A stretch of DNA of 64,000 nt from Cellulomonas sp. Y8 (GTDB lineage Bacteria > Actinomycetota > Actinomycetes > Actinomycetales > Cellulomonadaceae): the NCBI RefSeq assembly GCF_008033115.1, contig NZ_CP041203.1, positions 1,054,001 to 1,118,000 on the forward strand. The letters are read 5' to 3'. Position 1 is the stretch's first letter. The number at the start of each line of letters is the position of its first letter. The position numbers and the translations under genes are program-made. Below, piece by piece: positions 57,736-64,000 of this stretch. Below the pieces are notes generated by a model that ran no database searches, was not told the origin of the DNA, and saw only the letters and a list, made by a program, of their open reading frames with translations.

Positions 57736-59373
57736 TCAGCGCAGGCGTACGGCGCGCGCGGCGCGGAGCGCGGCGGTGACCGTCGCGGTCCAGCGCTCCG
57801 GGTCGCCCGCCAGCAGCCGGCCCGGCCCGAGCGGCGGGACCAGGGTGCGGCCCGCGACGCGCACGCCGTGCACGCCCCGCTGCACCGCGACGGTACGGGT
57901 CGCGGTCAGCGCCAGCAGCCCCTCGCGGCCGTGCCGGTGCCCCCAGCCCGACGCCCCGCGGCCGCCCTGCGGCGCCGCCACCGAGCCCCAGGCGGCCTGG
58001 TAGCCGTCGTTGACGTTCACGCTGCCGGCGCGCAGCCGGGCCGCGAGCGCGGCGCCCCGCCGGGTCGACCGGGTCCACACGGACGCGTTGAGGGCATAGG
58101 CCGAGTCGTTCAGCGCGGCCACCGCCTCGTCGTCCGAGGCCACCGGGGACAGCGCCACGACGGGCCCGAACGTCTCCTCGCGGAACGCCCGGGCGTGCGG
58201 GCCGACGCCCTCCAGGACCGTCGGCTCGTACACGTACGGCCCGAGGTCGGTGCGGTGCACGCCGCCGGCGAGCACGTGCGCGCCGCCGGACAGCGCGTCC
58301 TCCACGTGCTCGACGACGCGGGCCAGCTGCTCGGCCGAGGTGAGCGACCCGACGTCCGACCGGTGGTCGAGCCCGGTGCCGACGCGCAGCGCCCGGGTCC
58401 GGCGCGCGAACGCCGCGGCGAAGGCGTCGTACACGTCCCGGTGCACGTACAGCCGCTCGACGGACACGCACAGCTGCCCGGTGCCGCCGAAGCAGGCGCG
58501 CACGGCACCCTCGGCGGCGACCTCGACGTCCACGTCCTCCGCGACGTACATCGCGTTCTTGCCGCCGAGCTCCAGCGTGCTCGGCACCAGCCGCTCCCCC
58601 GCCCGCGCGGCGACGAGCCGGCCGGTCTCCGTCGACCCGGTGAACACGACGTGGTCCACGTGGTCCACGACCGCCGCCCCGACCGTCGGGCCGTCGCCCA
58701 GCACGACCTGCACCAGCCCCCGGGGCATCCCGGCGTCCTCGAGCAGCTCGACCGCCCACAGCGCCGTCAGCGGGGTCTGCGGGTCCGGCCGCAGCAGCAC
58801 CGCGTCCCCAGCCGCGAGCGCCGGGAGGACGTCCCCGAGCGTCAGGCTCAGCGGGTAGTTCCACGGCGCGACGACCCCGACGACCCCGACCGGGTCGTGC
58901 ACGACGCGCACCGACGTGAGGCCCGGCACCAGCCCCGGGCGCCGCTCGGGCGCGAGCGTCCGCGGCGCGCTCCGGCCGAGGTGCCGCGCGAGCAGCGCGA
59001 CGTCGACGACCTCCTCGTACGCCGCGCCGCGCGCCTTGCCGTTCTCGAGCTGGACGAGGTCGAGCACGTCGCTCTGCCGCCGCAGCAGCAGGTCGTGCAC
59101 GCGCAGCAGCAGCCGCGCGCGGTCCCGGGCGGGGACGGCCGCCCACCGGCGCTGGGCCGCCCGCGCCGCGCGCGCCGCCCGGGCCACGTCGTCGGGCGTC
59201 GACTGCGGGAGGGTGGCGAGGGGCGCGCGGGTCCACGGCGCGTGGTGCGTGCGCGTCCCCGCGGCGGGCGAGCTCACGACCCGGTCCGCCAGGTCGCGCA
59301 GGTCGTCCGGTTCCAGGACGAACGTGGCGAGGGGGTCGGTCTCCGGGTCGAGGACGCCGTGCTCGGGCACCAT
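57736..59373 (-). CDS. aldehyde dehydrogenase (succinate-semialdehyde-type)
   Basis: A 545-residue NAD(P)-dependent dehydrogenase. It has the nucleotide-binding VVAPWNYPLSLTLGD, the VFTGSTETGR glycine motif, the catalytic Glu in LELGGKNA and the catalytic Cys in GGTGQLCVSVER. EETFGPVVAL is the C-terminal family motif. It resembles the succinate-semialdehyde dehydrogenase (NADP) branch, but substrate cannot be fixed from sequence. ATG 59373 gives a longer-than-usual N-terminus (about 45 extra residues); no better internal start was found. No partner gene suggests the pathway. Confidence 0.88.
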   Translation of the reverse strand: MVPEHGVLDPETDPLATFVLEPDDLRDLADRVVSSPAAGTRTHHAPWTRAPLATLPQSTPDDVARAARAARAAQRRWAAVPARDRARLLLRVHDLLLRRQSDVLDLVQLENGKARGAAYEEVVDVALLARHLGRSAPRTLAPERRPGLVPGLTSVRVVHDPVGVVGVVAPWNYPLSLTLGDVLPALAAGDAVLLRPDPQTPLTALWAVELLEDAGMPRGLVQVVLGDGPTVGAAVVDHVDHVVFTGSTETGRLVAARAGERLVPSTLELGGKNAMYVAEDVDVEVAAEGAVRACFGGTGQLCVSVERLYVHRDVYDAFAAAFARRTRALRVGTGLDHRSDVGSLTSAEQLARVVEHVEDALSGGAHVLAGGVHRTDLGPYVYEPTVLEGVGPHARAFREETFGPVVALSPVASDDEAVAALNDSAYALNASVWTRSTRRGAALAARLRAGSVNVNDGYQAAWGSVAAPQGGRGASGWGHRHGREGLLALTATRTVAVQRGVHGVRVAGRTLVPPLGPGRLLAGDPERWTATVTAALRAARAVRLR

Positions 59374-59431
59374 GCGGCCAGGCTACGCGCCGCGCCGGGA
59401 CAGGTCCCGGACCCGGCGCCCGGTCACGGGT

Positions 59432-59474
59432 CCCCGGGTCGCGGCGCCCCGGGTCGCGGCGCCCCGGGTCGCGG
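59432..59474. repeat. 15-bp tandem repeat, nearly three copies
   Basis: CCCCGGGTCGCGGCG is repeated at 59432 and 59447, with a partial third copy from 59462. It occupies the short gap between the aldehyde dehydrogenase start and the VOC gene end, so it may affect transcription or serve as a stem-forming terminator. Copy number could vary between strains. Confidence 0.75.
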
Positions 59475-59486
59475 GCCCACGGCCCG

Positions 59487-60008
59487 TCAGCCCTGCGCCG
59501 CCTGCTCGGCCGCCCACGCCGCCACGCGGCGCGCCGACTCCTCGGGCGACAGGTCCTCCACCCGGGCCATCACGGTCCACCGCACGCCGAACGGGTCGGT
59601 GACCGAGCCGTACCGGTCGCCGGACACGAACGTCGTCACGGGTTCGCGCAGCGTCGCGCCGGCGGCGACGGCGCGCTCGACGGTGGCGTCGACGTCGCGG
59701 ACGTGCACGGCGAGCGAGTAGGTCGCGGCGTCGGGGTCCGGGGTCGTGATGCCGTAGGCGGGCATCGGGTCGCCCAGCGTGAACCGGCCGTTCCCGAGGT
59801 CGAGCGAGGCCTCGCCCACGAGGTCGCCCATCCGGAACACGTCGACGACCCGGGCGCCGAGCACCCGCTCGTAGAATCCGATGGCCTCGGCGGCCGGGTG
59901 CACGACGAGGTGCGGGGTCAGCGACGTGATCCCGTGCGGGACCCCGTCGGTGGTGTGCGCGCCGGTCGCGGGGGTGGTGGCGGTCGTGGGTGCGGTGCTC
60001 TCGGTCAT
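59487..60008 (-). CDS. VOC-family protein (PhnB/glyoxalase-like)
   Basis: A 173-residue protein of the vicinal-oxygen-chelate fold: ITSLTPHLVVHPAAEAIGFYERVLGA, GDLVGEASLDLGNGRF (both cited in part) and DPFGVRWTVM are typical of PhnB-like members. Metal-ligand positions are only partly conserved, so catalysis is uncertain. A Thr/Ala-rich leader of about 25 residues precedes the domain; ATG 60008 is used, though a later start is possible. It is divergent from an AraC regulator with a 61-base gap, which suggests the pair is a regulator and its target. Confidence 0.85.
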   Translation of the reverse strand: MTESTAPTTATTPATGAHTTDGVPHGITSLTPHLVVHPAAEAIGFYERVLGARVVDVFRMGDLVGEASLDLGNGRFTLGDPMPAYGITTPDPDAATYSLAVHVRDVDATVERAVAAGATLREPVTTFVSGDRYGSVTDPFGVRWTVMARVEDLSPEESARRVAAWAAEQAAQG

Positions 60009-60069
60009 GCCCCGAGCCTCGCCCGCCCGGGACGCGGGGTCTTGTACGAACGGGACAGGAGGGCGGCGC

Positions 60070-60870
60070 GTGGTCGAGTCGGCGGGGCACCTCAACCCGG
60101 GCGACCCCGGGGTCGCGTTCTCGCGGTTCGTGCTGGCGGGTGGGCCCGGCGAACCCCTCGACGACCTCGTCCGGCACGTCTGGGTGGCCCGCTGGGACGT
60201 GCCGTCCGGCGAGGTTCGGACGCAGCGGGTGCTCACCTACCCCGCCGCGAACGCGGTGCTCCAGCCGGCGGGCGCGACCCTGCACGGCCCGTCCCGGGTG
60301 CTGACGACGCAGGATCTCGCCGGCCGGTCGTGGGTCGTCGGTGTGCTGCTGCGGCCCGCCGCGACCCGCGCGCTGACGACGACGGAGCCCACCCGCCTGG
60401 TCGGCCGCTGGGAGCCGCTGCCGGGAGCGCCCCTGCCCGCCGTCGCCGCCGCGATGGCGCACGCCCCGGATGCGGCCGACGCCGCCGTCGCCGCGCTGCT
60501 GCGCGCCTGGCTCGGCCCGGCCGCCGCGCGCGTGGACGACGCGGGCCGGCTCGCGAACGCCGCGTGCCGGGTCGCCGAGGAGCGCGCCGACGTGCTGCGG
60601 GTCGCCGACCTGGCGGACCTGCTCGGCACGACGACGCGCACGCTCAGCCGGGTCGTCCGGCAGCACACCGGGCTGACGCCGAAGTGGCTGATCGAGTGCC
60701 GGCGGCTGCAGGCCGCGGCGACGACGCTGCACGCCGACCCCGGCGCGGACCTCGCGGGTCTCGCGGCGGACCTCGGCTACACGGACCAGGCGCACTTCAC
60801 GCGCCGGTACCGGGCGGTGGTCGGCGAGACCCCGGCGCGGACGCGGCGGCACGCCCCGGCGGCGGCCTGA
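60070..60870 (+). CDS. AraC-family transcriptional regulator
   Basis: A 266-residue regulator. The N-terminal half (about 15-150) resembles the DUF6597 domain often fused to AraC-type DNA-binding domains. The C-terminal two helix-turn-helices read VADLADLLGTTTRTLSRVVRQ and LAADLGYTDQAHFTRRYR (the AraC signature). GTG 60070 has AGGAGG seven bases upstream. It is divergent from the VOC gene, its likely target. It ends 21 bases before the convergent ptsI stop. Confidence 0.92.
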   Translation: MVESAGHLNPGDPGVAFSRFVLAGGPGEPLDDLVRHVWVARWDVPSGEVRTQRVLTYPAANAVLQPAGATLHGPSRVLTTQDLAGRSWVVGVLLRPAATRALTTTEPTRLVGRWEPLPGAPLPAVAAAMAHAPDAADAAVAALLRAWLGPAAARVDDAGRLANAACRVAEERADVLRVADLADLLGTTTRTLSRVVRQHTGLTPKWLIECRRLQAAATTLHADPGADLAGLAADLGYTDQAHFTRRYRAVVGETPARTRRHAPAAA

Positions 60871-60891
60871 ACCGGCCGCCGGGTCCCGGTC

Positions 60892-62628
60892 TCACACCCC
60901 GAGCGTCGCCCGCGCCTCCGGGTCGAGCAGCCCCGCCACCGCCGCACGCCCCGCGACCGGGTCGGCCGCCGCCAAGGCCGCGTCCGCCATCGCCCGGCAC
61001 GCGTCCAGCGTGTGCCGGCGCAGCGCGAACCGGACCGCGGGCAGCGCGGCGGGCGACATGGACAGGCTGGTGACGCCGAGCCCCGTGAGCACGAGCGCCA
61101 TCAGCGGGTCGGACGCGGACTCGCCGCACACCCCGACCGGCCGGTCCTTCGCCGCACCCGCCCGGGCGGTCGCCGCGACGAGCTCCAGGACGGCCGGCTG
61201 CCAGGCGTCGAGCAGGTCGACGAGCTCGCCCCGCAGCCGGTCGGCGGCCATCGTGTACTGCGCCAGGTCGTTGGTGCCGAGCGAGACGAAGTCGACCTCG
61301 TCGAGCACCGCGGCGGCGCGCAGCGCGGCGGCGGGCACCTCGACCATGACGCCGGCGGTGCGCAGGCCCGCGGCGTGCACGGCGTCCGCGAACGCCCGGG
61401 ACTCCGCGGGGGTCGCGATCATCGGCGCCATCACCCACGGCTGGGTGCCGGTCTCCTCGCCGGCCCGCGCCAGCGCGGTGAGCTGGTCGGTGAGCAGCCC
61501 GGGCGCGGACCGGACGAGCCGGTACCCGCGCACGCCGAGCGCCGGGTTCTCCTCCGCGTGCAGGTTCGCGAACGCGAGCGGCTTGTCGGCGCCCGCGTCG
61601 AGGGTCCGGACGACGACCTTGCGGTCCGGGCCGAGCGCGCGCAGCACCCGGGCGTACGCGGCGGCCTGCTCGTCGACCGTCGGCGCCTGCTGCCGGCCGA
61701 GGAACAGCACCTCGGTGCGGAACAGCCCGACGCCCTCGACGGCCGCGCCGACGAGCTTCTCGGCGTCCTCGGCGGTGCCGATGTTGGCGAGCAGCTGGAC
61801 CCGGTGCCCGTCGACCGTGCCGCCCGGGTCGGTGTCGGACTCCAGCGCGCGCTCGGCGGCGGCGCGGGCCTCCAGCGCGGCGCGGTCGTCGGCGGACGGC
61901 TCGACGAGCACGGTCCCGCCCGCCGCGTCCACGCCGACCACCACCCCGTCCGCGAGCGCCGACGCGCCTGTGGTCCGGACGACGCACGGGATGCCGTTCT
62001 GCCCGGCGATGATCGCGGTGTGCCCGGTCGGGCCGCCCTCCTCGGTGACGAGGGCGAGCACGCGCTCGAGGTCGAGCGCGGCGGTGTCGGCCGGCGCGAG
62101 GTCGAGGGCGACGACCACGGACGGCTCGCGGAGCTCGGGCACCCCGGGCGCCGGCAGCCCGGCGAGCCGGGAGACGACCCGGTCCCGGACGCTGCGCAGG
62201 TCGGTGACCCGCTCGGCGAGGTAGCCGCCCGCCTGCTCGAACATCGCGGCGAAGGTGCCGACCACGGCGTCGATCGCCGCGACCGGGGGCTCGCCGCCGC
62301 GGACCCGGCCGAGCACCTGGTCCCGCAGGGCGGGGTCGTCGGCCATCATCGCGGTCGCGCCCAGCACCTCGGCGACCGTGCCCGTGGCGCGGGCCGCCTG
62401 CTCGCGCAGCCCGTCGCCCACCGCCGCGAAGGCGGCGGCCACGGCGTCGGGCAGCTCGTCGGCCGGCACCGGCCCGCCGTCCCGGAGCACCGGGGCGTCG
62501 CCGGGCACGGCCGGGACGGGGCGCACCCGCACCACCGGGCCGACGGCGACGCGGCGGCCGACGCCCACCCCCTGGAGCACCGTCCCGGCGGCGGGCGGTG
62601 CGGTCGTCTCGGTTCGCGTGTCGGTCAT
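60892..62628 (-). CDS. ptsI: phosphotransferase system enzyme I
   Basis: A 578-residue soluble PTS protein that takes phosphate from PEP and passes it to HPr. The active-site His is in TEEGGPTGHTAIIA. The PEP-binding barrel has GVGLFRTEVLFLGR, DAGADKPLAF, and the C-terminal FVSLGTNDLAQYTMAADR (cited in part) and GVCGESASDP with the catalytic Cys. ATG 62628 has GGGGAG about eleven bases upstream. It lies 99 bases downstream of the fructose-type permease gene on the same strand, so the two are probably co-transcribed; HPr is outside the window. Confidence 0.95.
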   Translation of the reverse strand: MTDTRTETTAPPAAGTVLQGVGVGRRVAVGPVVRVRPVPAVPGDAPVLRDGGPVPADELPDAVAAAFAAVGDGLREQAARATGTVAEVLGATAMMADDPALRDQVLGRVRGGEPPVAAIDAVVGTFAAMFEQAGGYLAERVTDLRSVRDRVVSRLAGLPAPGVPELREPSVVVALDLAPADTAALDLERVLALVTEEGGPTGHTAIIAGQNGIPCVVRTTGASALADGVVVGVDAAGGTVLVEPSADDRAALEARAAAERALESDTDPGGTVDGHRVQLLANIGTAEDAEKLVGAAVEGVGLFRTEVLFLGRQQAPTVDEQAAAYARVLRALGPDRKVVVRTLDAGADKPLAFANLHAEENPALGVRGYRLVRSAPGLLTDQLTALARAGEETGTQPWVMAPMIATPAESRAFADAVHAAGLRTAGVMVEVPAAALRAAAVLDEVDFVSLGTNDLAQYTMAADRLRGELVDLLDAWQPAVLELVAATARAGAAKDRPVGVCGESASDPLMALVLTGLGVTSLSMSPAALPAVRFALRRHTLDACRAMADAALAAADPVAGRAAVAGLLDPEARATLGV

Positions 62629-62727
62629 GGTGCGAGCGTCTCCCCGTCGAGATCGGTCTGTGAAGGGGCGGAGGTCCCGCCCCGGGCGTCCCCGGGCCGC
62701 GGCGGGCCCGGGGACACCAGGATGCCG

Positions 62728-64000
62728 TCAGGCGACGGCGGGCTGGGCGGCGGTCGGCGCGGTCGCGGCGGCCGCGGCGTCGGCCTCCCGCTCGGCCTCG
62801 ACCAGCGGGCTCGGTCGCAGCCCCTTGAGCACGACCACGATGCCCGCGGTCACCACGGTGCCGACCGCGACCGCCAGGAGGAACCCGAGCGCGTCCGAGA
62901 TGAGCGGCAGCACCCAGATGCCGCCGTGCGGCGCCCGCAGCCCCGAGCCGACCGCCATCGTGATCGCGCCGGCGGCGCTGGACCCGACGACCGAGGACAC
63001 GATGACCCGCCACGGGTCGGCCGCGGCGAACGGGATCGCGCCCTCGGAGATGAACGACAGGCCGAGCAGCCAGGCGGCCTTGCCGTTCTCCCGCTCGGCG
63101 TGCGTGAACAGCGCCTTGCGGACGACGGTCGCCAGGGCCATCGCCAGCGGGGCGACCATGCCCGCCGCCATCACCGCCGCCATGATCCGGTATTGCACGG
63201 CGTCCCCGGTCAGCCCCTCGGTCGCCAGGCCGGTCACCGCGAAGGTGTACGCGACCTTGTTGATCGGGCCGCCGAGGTCGAAGCCCATCATCGCGCCGAG
63301 CAGCGCGCCCATGAGCACGAGGTTCGAGCCGGACAGCCCGTTGAGCCAGTTCGTCAGCCCGTCCATCACGTCAGCGATCGGCCTACCGATGACCACGAAC
63401 ATGAGGAAGCCGGTGACCAGCGAGGACAGCAGCGGCGTCACCACGACGGGCATCACGCCGCGCACGCCCTTCGGCACCCGCCACCGGCTGATCCACAGCG
63501 CGAGGAAACCGCCGACGAACCCGGTGACCAGGCCGCCGAGGAAGCCCGCGCCGATCACCACGGAGATCGCGCCGCCGACGAAGCCGGGCACCAGGCCGGG
63601 CCGGTCGGCGATCGCGTACGCGATGAACCCGGACAGCACCGCCACGAGGAACCCGAACGCGGCCGCACCGGTCTGGTAGAGCAGCACCGCCCAGTCCTGG
63701 CCGGAGGTGATGCTGAACGAGGTGATCAGGTCCTCGACCGGCACCGCGGTCACCGCGACCGGCCCCTCGTTCCCGGGCCAGGCCGCCTGCGCGATCATGA
63801 AGCCGAGGGCGATGAGGATCCCGCCGGCGGCGACGAACGGGATCATGTACGACACGCCCGTCATCAGCCACTGCCGGATCCGGGTGCCGACGCCCGCGTT
63901 GGGGTCGACCTTGACCGCGGGGCGCGGGGCCCCGCCGGCGGTGGGTGCGGCGCCCGCCGCTGCGGCGTCCGCCGCGGGCACACCCGCCTCGACCGCCGCG
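62728..64000 (-). CDS. fruA: PTS fructose-type permease, EIIC part, 5'-truncated by window end
   Basis: Sugar-phosphorylating permease of the fructose family. The visible 424 residues are an Ala-rich linker followed by the EIIC membrane domain with about ten helices: LMTGVSYMIPFVAAGGIL, FVGGFLALW, MGFDLGGPINKVAYTFA and GLSFISEGAIPFAA are family signatures. The frame runs open to the last base, so the EIIB (and possibly EIIA) domains lie beyond the window; GTG 63981 lies inside the linker and is not the start. The C-terminus is Ala-rich. It imports and phosphorylates fructose (family knowledge) and feeds the adjacent ptsI system. Confidence 0.93.
   Translation of the reverse strand, partial: AAVEAGVPAADAAAAGAAPTAGGAPRPAVKVDPNAGVGTRIRQWLMTGVSYMIPFVAAGGILIALGFMIAQAAWPGNEGPVAVTAVPVEDLITSFSITSGQDWAVLLYQTGAAAFGFLVAVLSGFIAYAIADRPGLVPGFVGGAISVVIGAGFLGGLVTGFVGGFLALWISRWRVPKGVRGVMPVVVTPLLSSLVTGFLMFVVIGRPIADVMDGLTNWLNGLSGSNLVLMGALLGAMMGFDLGGPINKVAYTFAVTGLATEGLTGDAVQYRIMAAVMAAGMVAPLAMALATVVRKALFTHAERENGKAAWLLGLSFISEGAIPFAAADPWRVIVSSVVGSSAAGAITMAVGSGLRAPHGGIWVLPLISDALGFLLAVAVGTVVTAGIVVVLKGLRPSPLVEAEREADAAAAATAPTAAQPAVA

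Overview
The window is very GC-rich, densely coded actinobacterial chromosome. Many genes start with GTG, and several appear leaderless. The gene families (GH38, GH31 and pullulanase loci, a PspC-type envelope-stress cluster, a phosphoketolase/pta/ackA set, SURF1 and DUF3817 near guaA) suggest Cellulomonas or a close relative. That taxonomic call is inference. No rRNA, tRNA, CRISPR array, transposase or phage gene was seen, so this looks like core and lightly variable chromosome.

Layout. 1-4.1 kb: an aquaporin cut by the window edge, a DUF3017 membrane protein, an FAD/NAD reductase and a DsbA-fold protein whose active-site cysteines are missing. 4.4-10.8 kb (minus): a sugar ABC importer (lipoprotein plus two permeases, translationally coupled) feeding a GH38 alpha-mannosidase. 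10.9-12.7 kb (plus): a small membrane protein/XRE regulator pair with two matching palindromic operators, then an MDR oxidoreductase. 12.7-17.7 kb (minus): a ROK regulator and a secreted, apparently sortase-anchored pullulanase broken by three frameshifts. 17.9-29.6 kb: the conserved actinobacterial neighbourhood purH (with a ZTP riboswitch), purN, PerM-like DUF6350, sucD, sucC and pcrA, into which an HTH/Clp-N pair and an AIM24 protein are set. 29.6-33.2 kb: a GH31 glycosidase divergent from a LacI regulator. 33.2-38.7 kb: small membrane proteins, then a LuxR/PspC-histidine-kinase pair divergent from a PspC protein and a repeat-rich membrane protein. 38.7-40 kb: an AbiEi/DUF559-type gene bracketed by two related long palindromes. 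40.1-44.8 kb: a small membrane protein under a promoter region rich in DosR-like and Rex-like boxes, then guaA, a MerR regulator, an acyltransferase and DUF3817. 44.9-49.5 kb: a heterodimeric ABC exporter with one dead ATP site, then SURF1. 49.8-55.7 kb: xfp, pta and ackA (phosphoketolase route to acetate and ATP). 56-64 kb: a TPR-GGDEF protein, an aldehyde dehydrogenase, a VOC protein divergent from an AraC regulator, ptsI, and a fructose-type PTS permease cut by the window end.

Themes. Carbohydrate uptake and breakdown feeds central metabolism (sucCD, xfp-pta-ackA, PTS). Several regulatory circuits can be read from paired operators. Four long inverted repeats whose outer ends carry CCGAG lie between genes, two of them around the AbiEi/DUF559 gene. 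Several single-base frameshifts sit in or next to G/C runs of otherwise intact genes (pullulanase, purN, PspC). They look more like sequence errors than gene decay and should be checked before those genes are called broken.
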